Part shown: piece after piece, positions 52,579 to 62,492 of the stretch
Layout: each line of letters opens with the position of its first letter
Numbering within the stretch: the stretch's first letter is position 1
Source of the DNA: Rhodococcus sp. UNC23MFCrub1.1
Lineage (GTDB): Bacteria; Actinomycetota; Actinomycetes; Mycobacteriales; Mycobacteriaceae
Length of the DNA: 64,000 bases
Assembly: GCF_000686025.1 (NCBI RefSeq)
Contig: NZ_JMLQ01000001.1
Coordinates: 620,001 to 684,000 of the forward strand
Reading direction: 5' to 3'
The notes under the pieces: generated by a model
Seen by the model: the letters and a program-made list of their open reading frames with translations, nothing else
The model's database searches: none
What the model was told of the DNA's origin: nothing
Translations under genes and position numbers: made by a program

Positions 52579-53376
52579 ATGAGAATCAGCCTCGCCCAGA
52601 TCACCGCGTCCCGCGATCCGAACGAGAACCTCGACCTGGTGCGCTCGTCCGTCCGTGACGCTGTGGACGCGGGCGCCCGGCTGTGCGTCCTTCCCGAGGC
52701 AACGATGCGCCGATTCGGCGGATCGATCGCCGACGTCGCCGAGCCGCTCGACGGCCCCTGGGCCACCGCGGTGCGCGAGATCGCCGACGACGCGGGCATC
52801 ACCGTCGCGGCCGGCATGTTCACCCCGGCCGTCGGCGGTGACGAGCGGGTGCGCAACACCCTGCTGATCACCGGCGGGGGCGTCGAGGCGTCGTACGACA
52901 AGATCCACCTGTTCGACGCGTTCGGTTTCGCCGAGTCCGACACCGTCGCACCGGGAACCGAGCCGGTGGTCGTCGACATCGACGGCGTGGGTGTCGGCTT
53001 CGCGACGTGCTACGACATTCGCTTCCCCGGCCTCTTCCAGACCCTCGCGGACCGCGGCGCCCTGCTCACCGTCGTCGCCGCGTCGTGGGGCCGCGGCCCC
53101 GGCAAGGTGGATCAGTGGACACTGCTCGCCCGCGCCCGCGCACTGGACTCCACGACGTTCCTCGCGGCCTGCGGGCAGGCGGACCCCGCCGAGTCGGGTA
53201 TCGAGATCTCGGGCTCGGCACCCGTGGGCGTCGGCAACTCGATGGTGGTGTCCCCCACCGGCCACGTGCTCGACCAGCTCGGCGCGGCGCCCGGTCTGCT
53301 CACGCTCGACATCGACCCGAACGAGATCGACGCGGTGCGCCAGAACCTGCCGGTGTTGGCCAACCGGAAGTTCTGA
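52579..53376 (+). CDS. Nitrilase-superfamily amidase
   Basis: A 265-residue carbon-nitrogen hydrolase. The Glu-Lys-Cys triad is present: Glu40 in VLPEAT, Lys108 in YDKIHLFDAFG, and Cys144 in CYDIRFP. The branch resembles Nit1/Nit2-type omega-amidases, which cut small amides such as alpha-ketoglutaramate. The ATG at 52579 follows CAGGAG. It is divergent from the GntR gene and probably under its control. Together with DUF2848 and the MHS carrier it may form a small pathway for an amide or N-acyl compound (inference). Confidence 0.93.
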   Translation: MRISLAQITASRDPNENLDLVRSSVRDAVDAGARLCVLPEATMRRFGGSIADVAEPLDGPWATAVREIADDAGITVAAGMFTPAVGGDERVRNTLLITGGGVEASYDKIHLFDAFGFAESDTVAPGTEPVVVDIDGVGVGFATCYDIRFPGLFQTLADRGALLTVVAASWGRGPGKVDQWTLLARARALDSTTFLAACGQADPAESGIEISGSAPVGVGNSMVVSPTGHVLDQLGAAPGLLTLDIDPNEIDAVRQNLPVLANRKF

Positions 53377-53413
53377 CGCACCGCGTCGGGGGTGTCGCGA
53401 GGGGCGGGGCCGA

Positions 53414-54721
<1,308 letters not shown>

Positions 54722-54773
54722 GAAGGGTCCCTCTCGAGCTCGGTGTAACGGAACTTGTGGTGTCTCGATAAAA

Positions 54774-55700
54774 CTAGTCGTCGCCGACCTCGTCCGCCCA
54801 GGGAGGGTCCGCCCCCGGTCGTGACACGGTGATGGCGGCTGCCTTCGCGGCGAACGTGAGAGCCGCCGTCCAGGCGTGTGAATCGAGTCGCAGAAGGTCC
54901 GCCGACGAGCGCACGCCGTGCTCCGTCAGGTGGTGGAGCATCGCTCCGTGGACGGTGTCGCCCGCACCGATGGTGTCCGCGACCTGCACCGACACACCGG
55001 GAACGACTGTCTCGCCGGCCGTGGTGACCACCGACAGTCCGTCCCCGCCGCGCGTGACGACGACGGCCGTCACGCCCGCGTCCAACCAGTCTCGGACGGT
55101 GGTGCCCTGCGGCCCCTCCCCCAGCCATCCCGCGTCCTCGACCGACACCTTGAGGATGTCGATCGACGGAAGCCAGGTACGGAACCGGGCGCGGTAACCG
55201 TCGCCGTCCGTCATCGCGGCCGGGCGGATGTTCGGATCGAGCATCGTCAGGACCCCGGCGTCGTGCACCCTCGCGAGCAGCGCCGCGTACACGCTCGCGC
55301 CCGGCTCGTAGAGCAGCGACAGCGTGCCGAACGACGCCGCGGTCACCGACTCGGGGATGGTCGCAGGCGCCTCGACGAGTCGGTCCGCGGTGCCGTCGGC
55401 ATAGAACGAGTACTCGGCGGCGCCGTGCGCGTCGAGCACGGTCAGGGCGAGCGTGGTCAGCTCCGGCCCACGCTGCAGCAGGTCGAGTCCCACCTTCGAC
55501 GCCTCCAGCCACGCCACCAGGTCGCGGCCGAACGGGTCGCGGGAAATGCGGGAGAGGAACTGCACGTCCGCACCGAGGCGGCCGAGCGCGACGGCGACGT
55601 TGAACGGGCCGCCGCCCAGCTTCGGCGTCAACGCGGGACCACCGCCCTGGCGATCCGGCACCAGATCGACCAGCGCCTCGCCGCACACGAGGATCGTCAC
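54774..55700 (-). CDS. PfkB-family sugar kinase (fructokinase-like)
   Basis: A 308-residue ribokinase-fold kinase. PfkB signature 1 is seen as GGGPFNVAVALGRLGADVQFLS near residue 32; signature 2 is DTIGAGDTVHGA near residue 250, which carries the catalytic Asp. The opening LVCGEALVDLVP suggests a fructokinase or other sugar kinase. The GTG start overlaps the epimerase stop by 4 bp, so they form an operon for sugar entry into glycolysis. The sugar is not determined. Confidence 0.9.
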   Translation of the reverse strand: MTILVCGEALVDLVPDRQGGGPALTPKLGGGPFNVAVALGRLGADVQFLSRISRDPFGRDLVAWLEASKVGLDLLQRGPELTTLALTVLDAHGAAEYSFYADGTADRLVEAPATIPESVTAASFGTLSLLYEPGASVYAALLARVHDAGVLTMLDPNIRPAAMTDGDGYRARFRTWLPSIDILKVSVEDAGWLGEGPQGTTVRDWLDAGVTAVVVTRGGDGLSVVTTAGETVVPGVSVQVADTIGAGDTVHGAMLHHLTEHGVRSSADLLRLDSHAWTAALTFAAKAAAITVSRPGADPPWADEVGDD

Positions 55701-56671
55701 GAGGCGCTCCCGTCGTCCGCCCGGATGCCCCAGCTCCCGGTCCAGGTCTCCCCCGGCTCCAGCACGATCAGCCCCACCCCTGAGTTCAGCGCGTCCGGTG
55801 GGCACGTCATCGGTTCGATCGCCAGGGCGCGGCCGCGGTCCGGGTAGGCCTGATCGTGCGCCGGATCCGCCGTGAACACCTGCACCCACGGGAAGTTCGC
55901 GTCGGTCCACAGCACGGTGGCTGCGCTGTCCGGCGGCGTCAGGTACTGCCGTGCGATGCCGTCCGCGTCCGGGACGAGGGCACTGAACGGGGTGTCGAGC
56001 CAGACTCCGGCGAGGCTCCGCGCAGCAGCGAAGTCGAGGTCCGTGTCCTGCACGGGCACGGGGCCGCCGCTCGGCAGGTTGCGCTCGCCGTCGAGCGGGA
56101 GACGCACACCCGCCGAGAGTCGGAGCGTGCACTCGTCCAGGGGCGCATCGCCTGCGCGGACGAACGAGTGGACGCCCATGCCGAACGGCGCCGTGCGATC
56201 CCCGACGTTCGTCGCCGTGTGGGTCACGGTCAATCCGTCGTCACCGAGGCTGTGCCGAGCGGTCAGCTGCAGCGCGAACGGCCATCCCGGTTCGCCGCCG
56301 ATGTCGATGGTGTGGGTGATCGACGAGTCGGACCGCTCCGCGACGTCCCATTCCCGTCGGCGGACGAGTCCGTGACTCGCGTTGTTCCGGGCCGGTTCGG
56401 TGATCTCGAGCTGATGTGTCTCACCGTCGAACATGAACCGGCCGTCGCGCGTGCGGTTGGGCCACGGTGCGAGAACAAGCCCCGCCGACAACGGGGGTTT
56501 GAGGGCGACCCGATCCCGACCGGCCTCCGGCCTGCCCGCGTCCCACGTCTCGGTGAGCCGCCGGCCGGCATGCTCGAGGGCTCGCAGTCCCGCACCGGTG
56601 GCGGCGACGTCGGCTCTGTACGCACCGTGGCGCAGCGAATGGGACAGGGCGGATGGCGCGTCGTCGACCAT
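55697..56671 (-). CDS. Aldose 1-epimerase family protein
   Basis: A 324-residue galactose mutarotase-fold protein. Marks are APWPNRTRDGRFMF, NNASHGLVRRREWD (catalytic His), GMGVHSFVRAGD, and the C-terminal Glu in ALAIEPMTCPPDAL. It interconverts alpha and beta sugar anomers. It overlaps the PfkB gene by 4 bp, which supports a joint sugar-use unit. Start at MVDDAPSALSH. Confidence 0.9.
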   Translation of the reverse strand: MVDDAPSALSHSLRHGAYRADVAATGAGLRALEHAGRRLTETWDAGRPEAGRDRVALKPPLSAGLVLAPWPNRTRDGRFMFDGETHQLEITEPARNNASHGLVRRREWDVAERSDSSITHTIDIGGEPGWPFALQLTARHSLGDDGLTVTHTATNVGDRTAPFGMGVHSFVRAGDAPLDECTLRLSAGVRLPLDGERNLPSGGPVPVQDTDLDFAAARSLAGVWLDTPFSALVPDADGIARQYLTPPDSAATVLWTDANFPWVQVFTADPAHDQAYPDRGRALAIEPMTCPPDALNSGVGLIVLEPGETWTGSWGIRADDGSAS

Positions 56672-56715
56672 GGCAGCACGCTACCGCCCTGATGTGACGC
56701 GCCGTTCTCTGTACG

Positions 56716-57471
56716 GTGGATCGGGTGTCCACAGTCGTCGTCGCCACCGAACCGGTGACATCCCGCCGTTGGTTCGACAGGACCCTCGTCGACATCGTCG
56801 TGGTCGTCGCCGCCCTCGCGGTCTTCAACCTGACCGCACACTTCGCGCCCACTCCCATCGCGGTCGCCGCGGTGCCGGTCGGCGCCCTGATCCTGCTCGC
56901 CTTCGCTCGTGCGCGCGGCGTCCAGTGGAGCGACCTCGGGCTGAGCAACATCGGGCGCGGAGCCCGTCACGGCGCCGCTGCGGCCGGACTCACGCTGGTG
57001 GTGGTGGCCATCGCCGCCTCGATCCCCCTCACCCAGAGCGCCTTCCTCAACGAGCGGTACGGCGTCAACGTCGGCGCCACGCTGTTCGCGGCCCTCGTCA
57101 TCATCCCGCTCCAGACCGTCATTCCCGAGGAACTCGCGTTCCGCGGCGTCCTGCACGCGAAGTTGTCGCGGTGCTTCGGCATTCGCGCGGTCGCCGTCAT
57201 CGGCTCGCTGCTTTTCGGCCTGTGGCACGTGGCGTCCTCACTCGGCCTGACAGTGGGCAACGACGGGTTCTCCGCCGTGCTGGGAACCGGACTGTTCGGC
57301 CAGATCATCGGGGTGTGCGGCGCGGTCGCCGGGACCACCGTCGCCGGCTTCGTCTTCACCTGGCTGCGCCATCGCGGCGGGAGCATCCTCGCTCCCATCG
57401 GTCTGCACTGGGCACTCAACGGCGCCGGCGCGTTGGCCGCACTCGCGGTGTGGCACGTCACCTTCCACTGA
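56716..57471 (+). CDS. CPBP-family intramembrane protease
   Basis: A 251-residue membrane protein with about seven helices. The CPBP motif EELAFRGVL near residue 140 has the paired Glu and Arg; LFGLWHVA and LAPIGLHWALNG give the two His motifs. CPBP members include CAAX prenyl endopeptidases and bacteriocin self-immunity proteins. No neighbour suggests a bacteriocin. A GTG 9 bp downstream is an alternative start. It is divergent from the epimerase and convergent on the TetR gene with a 14-bp overlap. Confidence 0.88.
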   Translation: MDRVSTVVVATEPVTSRRWFDRTLVDIVVVVAALAVFNLTAHFAPTPIAVAAVPVGALILLAFARARGVQWSDLGLSNIGRGARHGAAAAGLTLVVVAIAASIPLTQSAFLNERYGVNVGATLFAALVIIPLQTVIPEELAFRGVLHAKLSRCFGIRAVAVIGSLLFGLWHVASSLGLTVGNDGFSAVLGTGLFGQIIGVCGAVAGTTVAGFVFTWLRHRGGSILAPIGLHWALNGAGALAALAVWHVTFH

Positions 57472-58156
57472 GGTCGAGCGTCGCGGCGAGATTCCGCACG
57501 ATGTCGGCGTAGAACGCGCCGGTGTCCTCGGTGACGCCGACCAGATGGCCGAAACGCTCGAACGACACCGCGCCGAAGACCGTGATCCACGCCGACAACG
57601 TGCGGGCCACCAGGTCGGTCGTCATCACGCCGCCGACGTCCTCACCGGTGGCCTGGCGATAGTGCTCCACGACGAAGTCGCGCGCCGCTGAATAGATGTC
57701 GTGCTCGATACGGACCGGCGGTGAGGACCGATGCGCATCGACGACGATGCTCACCACCACGAGAGTCGGGCGCGTGGCCGGACCGACGGTCGTCTGCGGC
57801 GCTCGATAGCCGGGCACGGGCGAGCCGTACAGCAGCGCGTACTCGTGCGGGTGCGCCGCGGCCCACGATCGCAGTGCGTCACAGACCGCGACCCAGCGGT
57901 CGACAGGCTTCCCACCCTGCGGATCCGCATCCTCGAGGGCCGCACCCAGCTCGTCGTAGCACTGCACGATCAGTGCCGTGAGCAGCTCGTCCCGGCTCGC
58001 CACGTAGCGATAGACGGCCGAGGACACCATGCCGATCTCCCGCGCCACGGCGCGCAGGGATAATGCCGCGGGTCCGATGTCGGCGAGCTGGGTCCGAGCT
58101 GCGCCGAGGATCGCGGCCATCGTCTCCGTGCGGGCGGTCTCCCGAGGCGTGGGCAT
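57458..58156 (-). CDS. TetR-family regulator
   Basis: A 232-residue regulator. The N-terminal DNA-binding part is TETMAAILGAARTQLADIGPAALSLRAVAREIGMVSSAVYRYVASRDELLTALI, and the C-terminal ligand domain carries WAAAHPHEYALLYGSPVPGY, which marks TetR_C_33. The ATG at 58156 is preferred to one 27 codons upstream, which would run into the operators. Three identical-type palindromes lie between it and the divergent epimerase, so it probably represses both. The inducer is unknown. Confidence 0.93.
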   Translation of the reverse strand: MPTPRETARTETMAAILGAARTQLADIGPAALSLRAVAREIGMVSSAVYRYVASRDELLTALIVQCYDELGAALEDADPQGGKPVDRWVAVCDALRSWAAAHPHEYALLYGSPVPGYRAPQTTVGPATRPTLVVVSIVVDAHRSSPPVRIEHDIYSAARDFVVEHYRQATGEDVGGVMTTDLVARTLSAWITVFGAVSFERFGHLVGVTEDTGAFYADIVRNLAATLDLSGR

Positions 58157-58171
58157 GCCTTCACAGTAACC

Positions 58172-58186
58172 GAGAGCACCGCTCTT
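58172..58186. promoter_or_regulatory. TetR operator A
   Basis: GAGAGCACCGCTCTT, a near-perfect palindrome (one mismatch in the outer base) that shares its halves with sites B and C. Its right end touches the -35 box of the epimerase promoter. Confidence 0.7.
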
Positions 58187-58213
58187 GACTTTCGAGAGCG
58201 GTGCTCTCATAGT
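58185..58213 (+). promoter_or_regulatory. Promoter of the epimerase gene
   Basis: -35 TTGACT (58185-58190) and -10 CATAGT (58208-58213) with a 17-bp spacer. Both match consensus at five of six positions. Operator A overlaps the -35, operator B fills the spacer, and C covers the likely start site, so TetR binding would block it. Confidence 0.65.
58194..58208. promoter_or_regulatory. TetR operator B
   Basis: GAGAGCGGTGCTCTC, a 15-bp palindrome with perfect 6-bp arms around GGT, lying in the spacer of the epimerase promoter. Confidence 0.8.
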
Positions 58214-58219
58214 TGTAGC

Positions 58220-58234
58220 GAGAGCGGTGCTCTC
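58220..58234. promoter_or_regulatory. TetR operator C
   Basis: GAGAGCGGTGCTCTC, identical to site B, 26 bp further on (centre to centre) and just downstream of the -10, about 20 bp before the epimerase start. Confidence 0.8.
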
Positions 58235-58254
58235 CACTACGGAAGGTGTTTCCC

Positions 58255-59172
58255 ATGTCCGATCGTCACGTCGTCGTCGGGGCCGGCCCCGTCGGTACCC
58301 ACGTCGCCCGCCTGCTCGCCGACCGCGGCTCCGAGGTCGTTCTCGTCTCCCGTCGCGGCACCACGGCCCCCGGCGTCACCTCCGCCACGCTCGACGCCTC
58401 CGACGCCGACGCTCTCAGCGCCCTCACGGACGGTGCCGTCGCGCTGTACAACTGCGCCAACCCGAGCGACTACACGCAGTGGCATCAGGTGTGGCCCCCT
58501 CTGGCGCGGTCGCTGCGCACCGCTGCCGAACGGACAGGCGCCGTCCTGGCTGTCACGGGCACCCTCTACCCGTACGGGCCCGTCGCCGACGGTGTCATGC
58601 GCGAGGGAATGCCCGACGCGGCCACCGACCACAAGGGTGTGCTGCGGGCCCAGATGTGGGCGGAGCTCGCCGACGCTCACCGCGCCGGTTCTCTGCGCGC
58701 CGTCGAGGTACGCGGATCCGACTACGTGGGAACGGGAGTGGGCGCGAACGGCCACGTCACGCGCCTTCTCCCCGCTGCGCTCGACGGCAAGGCAGTGTGG
58801 GCGATCGATGCGGCCGACGTGCCGCACTCGTTCACCGACGTCCTCGACGAGGCGCGGGCACTGATCGCCGCCGTCGACACTCCCGAATCATGGGGTCAGG
58901 TGTGGCATGCGCCGACCAATCCCGCTGTGACACTGCGGCAGGCGATCACCGACACACTCGCGGCCGTGGGCAGACCCCCGGTGCCCGTACGCGTCGTACC
59001 CCGCGTGATCACGCGGGCGGCGGGTCTCGCCGTACCGATGCTACGGGAGGTGAACCAGCTGTCCTACCAGCGCACCGCGCCCTACGTCCTCGACTCGACG
59101 CGGTCACAGCAGATGCTGGGCATCGAGCCCACTCCCTGGGCGGAGGTGTGCCGCCGCACCGCTCAGGTGTGA
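58255..59172 (+). CDS. NAD-dependent epimerase/dehydratase family protein
   Basis: A 305-residue extended SDR. The Rossmann glycine motif is VVVGAGPVGTHVARLL at the N-terminus; VTGTLYPYGP holds the region where the active-site Tyr would be, with the usual YxxxK poorly kept, so enzymatic class is uncertain. It resembles atypical SDRs such as NmrA-like NAD-binding proteins. The ATG follows GGAAGG (58241-58246). The divergent TetR gene and its operators suggest induction by a small molecule. It converges with the MFS exporter with a 10-bp overlap. Confidence 0.85.
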   Translation: MSDRHVVVGAGPVGTHVARLLADRGSEVVLVSRRGTTAPGVTSATLDASDADALSALTDGAVALYNCANPSDYTQWHQVWPPLARSLRTAAERTGAVLAVTGTLYPYGPVADGVMREGMPDAATDHKGVLRAQMWAELADAHRAGSLRAVEVRGSDYVGTGVGANGHVTRLLPAALDGKAVWAIDAADVPHSFTDVLDEARALIAAVDTPESWGQVWHAPTNPAVTLRQAITDTLAAVGRPPVPVRVVPRVITRAAGLAVPMLREVNQLSYQRTAPYVLDSTRSQQMLGIEPTPWAEVCRRTAQV

Positions 59173-60425
59173 GCCGTGACGCGGTACTTGACGAAGGCCG
59201 GGATGGCGAGGGCCGCGATCATCACGCCGACGATGACCAGCACCCCGCCGCCCGCCGCCGCGGCCGCGGTACCCACCATGAAGGCGGCCGCGCCGTGCAG
59301 GACGTCGCCCACCCGCGGGCCGCCCGCGACCACCACGATGAAGACTCCCTGCAACCTGCCACGCATGTCGTCGGTGGCCACGGACTGCAGCATCGAACTC
59401 CGGAACGCGGCGGAGATCATGTCGGCGCCGCCGCCGATCGCCGGGAAGCCCAGCGCCAGGTACAGCGCCCACCCTCGCTGACCGACGGTCGCGAGCGCCA
59501 CGGAGACGCCGAACCCGATCATCGCGCCGCCCCACACCACGATGCACGCGATCACCGCGACACCCTGACGCTGCACGCGCGGCAACCACCCCGAGAAGAT
59601 TCCGCCCAGCACCGCGCCCGCCGACAGCGACGCGAACAGCAGTCCGAGGACGAGTCCACCCTCGGCCGGGTCACCGAACGTCTCGGTGGCCACCTCGGGG
59701 AACAGTGCGCGCGGCATCCCGAACACCATCGCGATGATGTCCACGACGAACGAGGCGAGCAGCACCTTCTGCGTCGCCAGGTAGGCGAACCCCTGGAACA
59801 CCTCGCGCAGACCCGCGCGTCGGGACTCCCCCGTCGGCGGAATCTTCGGCAGTCGCGCGACTGCCCACAGGGTCACCGACAGCGCAATGGTGTCGAGCAG
59901 GTACAGCGTCGGCAGCCCGAACGCCGGAATCAACGCACCGGCCAGCATCGGGCCCGCGATGGCACCGAAGTTGAACACCGTCATGTTGAGTGAGTTGGCA
60001 GCGGGCAACTGCCGCAACGGAATCAGGCGCGGGATGATGGCGCTGCGCGTGGGTTGGTTCACCGCGAAGAAGCCCTGCTGCACGGCGAGCAGCACCAACA
60101 CGATCCACACGTTGTTCAGCCCCAGGTGCGCCTGCAGCCACAGCATGAACGACGTCGCGCCGATCCCCACCGTGGTGATCATCAGCAGGGTGCGCCGATC
60201 CATCACGTCGGCCAACGCCCCGCCCCACAGCCCGAACACGACCAGCGGAACCAACGCGAAAGCACCCGCGAGTCCTACGTACGCCGAGCTCGACGTGATC
60301 TGGAAGATCTGTTGCGGCACAGCGACGACCGAGAGCTGGGCGCCGATGACCGTGACGACGCCCGAGGCCCACAGGCGTCGATAATCGGGATTCTGGAGAG
60401 GAGTGGTGTCGGCGAGAAGTCTCAC
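59163..60425 (-). CDS. MFS exporter (EntS-like)
   Basis: A 420-residue exporter with twelve helices. [37 protein letters not shown] at the N-terminus and the A-motif [15 protein letters not shown] place it with the enterobactin-exporter (MFS_3) group, which export siderophores or drugs. No siderophore genes are nearby. The GTG start overlaps the pdxH stop (GTGA), so it is cotranslated with it, with no clear functional reason. Confidence 0.88.
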   Translation of the reverse strand: MRLLADTTPLQNPDYRRLWASGVVTVIGAQLSVVAVPQQIFQITSSSAYVGLAGAFALVPLVVFGLWGGALADVMDRRTLLMITTVGIGATSFMLWLQAHLGLNNVWIVLVLLAVQQGFFAVNQPTRSAIIPRLIPLRQLPAANSLNMTVFNFGAIAGPMLAGALIPAFGLPTLYLLDTIALSVTLWAVARLPKIPPTGESRRAGLREVFQGFAYLATQKVLLASFVVDIIAMVFGMPRALFPEVATETFGDPAEGGLVLGLLFASLSAGAVLGGIFSGWLPRVQRQGVAVIACIVVWGGAMIGFGVSVALATVGQRGWALYLALGFPAIGGGADMISAAFRSSMLQSVATDDMRGRLQGVFIVVVAGGPRVGDVLHGAAAFMVGTAAAAAGGGVLVIVGVMIAALAIPAFVKYRVTAHT

Positions 60426-61060
60426 GGTTGCAGACGTTCGACGCCGGACGCCGTGACCACCAGCCTGTTGTGCAGACGGTTGTTCCGGCCCTGCCAGAAC
60501 TCCACGGACTCGGGCGCGATGCGGAGGCCGCCCCAGTTCGGAGGCACCGGCACGTCCTCGTTCTCGAACCTGTCCGTCACGTCGGCGAGTTGCTGTTCCA
60601 GATCCTGGCGCGATCCGATGGGGCTCGACTGCTGCGACGCCCACGCACCGAGCTGCGACCCCCGCGGCCGGGTGGACCAGTAGGCAGCCGTCTCGTCGGC
60701 GCTCACCCGCGTGACCGGTCCGCGCACCGTGAGCTGGCGCTGGATGCCGATCCACGGGAACGTCGCCGATGCGAAGGGCGTCGACTCGAGATGGCGGGCC
60801 TTCGCGGATCCGTAGTTCGTGTAGAAGACCACACCCGACTCCGACAACTCCTTGCACAGCACCGTGCGGGTCGCCGGTCGGCCGTCCGCGTCCACCGTCG
60901 CGAGTGTGATGGCATTCGGTTCCGGCAGACGCGCGTCGATCGCCTGCTGCAACCACACACGGGCGAGCGCGAGCCAGCCGTCGGCGAGGTCGCTCTCCTC
61001 GAGATCGTCGTCCCCGCCATACGCCACCCGCATATCCGCCAGGTCGATGTTCTCGCTCAC
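60422..61060 (-). CDS. pdxH: Pyridoxamine 5'-phosphate oxidase PdxH
   Basis: A 212-residue FMN enzyme that makes pyridoxal 5'-phosphate from the phosphates of pyridoxamine or pyridoxine. [51 protein letters not shown] and the end [12 protein letters not shown] match. The last stretch has [16 protein letters not shown], the PNP-oxidase C-terminal dimer region. The GTG start is at family position. Its product is the cofactor for SerC encoded nearby, though regulation in common is not shown. It is divergent from citA with 116 bp between starts. Confidence 0.95.
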   Translation of the reverse strand: MSENIDLADMRVAYGGDDDLEESDLADGWLALARVWLQQAIDARLPEPNAITLATVDADGRPATRTVLCKELSESGVVFYTNYGSAKARHLESTPFASATFPWIGIQRQLTVRGPVTRVSADETAAYWSTRPRGSQLGAWASQQSSPIGSRQDLEQQLADVTDRFENEDVPVPPNWGGLRIAPESVEFWQGRNNRLHNRLVVTASGVERLQP

Positions 61061-61176
61061 CGCGCAGACGCTACTCCCGGAGTACGGTGCGGCCCGCGCT
61101 ACCCACTAGGGTGCGGTGAGGTGCAGGTCCACGCACGAAAGCGGGGTCCGCGGACACAGGAGAACGAGGGATCTTC

Positions 61177-62298
61177 ATGGCCCAGGAAACAGTGGTACCG
61201 GAGGGCTTCGTCGCCGGACTCGAGGGCGTCGTCGCCTTCACCACCGACATCGCCGAACCCGACAAGGACGGCGGCGCACTGCGCTACCGCGGCGTCGACA
61301 TCGAGGACCTCGTCGGCAAGGGCGTCACCTTCGGCAACGTGTGGGCACTGCTCGTCGACGGACGCTTCGGCCCCGGACTGCCGCCCGCCGAACCCTTCCC
61401 CCTCCCCATCCACACCGGCGACGTCCGCGTCGACGTCCAAGCCGGACTCGCGATGCTCGCACCGATCTGGGGGTACGAGCCGCTCCTCGACATCGACGAC
61501 GACACCGCCCGCGAACACCTCGCCCGCGCCTCCGTCATGGCGCTGTCCTACGTCGCCCAGTCCGCGCGGGGCATCTACCAGCCGGCCGTCCCGCAGACGC
61601 GAATCGACCAGTGCTCGACCGTCACAGAACGATTCATGACTCGGTGGAAGGGCGACCCCGATCCCGCCCACACCGAGGCCATCGACGCCTACTGGGTCTC
61701 CGCCGCCGAGCACGGCATGAACGCCTCCACCTTCACCGCCCGCGTCATCGCCTCCACCGGAGCCGACGTCGCCGCCGCCCTCTCCGGAGCCATCGGCGCC
61801 ATGTCCGGGCCGCTCCACGGCGGCGCCCCCGCCCGCGTGCTCCCCATGATCGAGGAAGTCGAGAAGTCCGACGACGCACGGGCACTGGTCAAGGGCATCC
61901 TCGACCGGAAAGAGAAGCTCATGGGCTTCGGGCACCGCGTCTACCGCGCCGAGGACCCCCGAGCCCGCGTCCTGCGCGCCACCGCACAGCGCCTGAACGC
62001 ACCCCGCTTCGAGGTCGCCGCCGCCCTCGAGCAGGCCGCACTCGCCGAACTGCGCGAACGCCGCCCCGACCGCGCCATCGAGACCAACGTCGAATTCTGG
62101 GCCGCCGTCATCCTCGACTTCGCCGAAGTTCCCGCGCACATGATGCCCGCCATGTTCACCTGCGGCCGCACCGCCGGCTGGTGCGCCCACATCCTCGAAC
62201 AGAAACGCCTCGGCAAGCTCGTGCGTCCCGCCGCCATCTACACCGGTCCCGCACCGCGCTCCCCCGAGAGCGTCGAGGGGTGGGGCACCATCGCGTGA
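61177..62298 (+). CDS. citA: Citrate synthase CitA (second citrate synthase)
   Basis: A 373-residue citrate synthase of the short form. SGPLHGGAPARVL and MGFGHRVYRAEDPRAR carry the catalytic His residues, and NVEFWAAVILDF the C-terminal Asp region. It resembles mycobacterial CitA (Rv0889c). Whether it makes citrate or 2-methylcitrate cannot be told; prpE in the window makes the latter worth testing. The ATG follows GAGGGATC. It lies two genes before serC, as citA lies near serC in M. tuberculosis. Confidence 0.93.
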   Translation: MAQETVVPEGFVAGLEGVVAFTTDIAEPDKDGGALRYRGVDIEDLVGKGVTFGNVWALLVDGRFGPGLPPAEPFPLPIHTGDVRVDVQAGLAMLAPIWGYEPLLDIDDDTAREHLARASVMALSYVAQSARGIYQPAVPQTRIDQCSTVTERFMTRWKGDPDPAHTEAIDAYWVSAAEHGMNASTFTARVIASTGADVAAALSGAIGAMSGPLHGGAPARVLPMIEEVEKSDDARALVKGILDRKEKLMGFGHRVYRAEDPRARVLRATAQRLNAPRFEVAAALEQAALAELRERRPDRAIETNVEFWAAVILDFAEVPAHMMPAMFTCGRTAGWCAHILEQKRLGKLVRPAAIYTGPAPRSPESVEGWGTIA

Positions 62299-62492
62299 GG
62301 TAGGTGGGGTGCCCAGTTGCTGGGTGCCCGGGTTTCCGCCGCGCGCACCGCACGGTGTTTCGCGCATTTCTCGTCCTGCGCGCGTAGCCGAGCGGTGCGC
62401 GCGGGGCAAGGGGCGGGCGCTCGAACCCGGGGATGACGGCCGACTGTGGACGGCCGCAGCGCGGGCGACCGACTCGTGCGCACACTGCGGCC

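Noticed and set aside
62375..62432. tRNA-like words (GTAGCCGAGCGG and CTCGAACCCGGGG) after citA
   Set aside because: The T-arm stem does not pair and no acceptor or anticodon arm can be folded.
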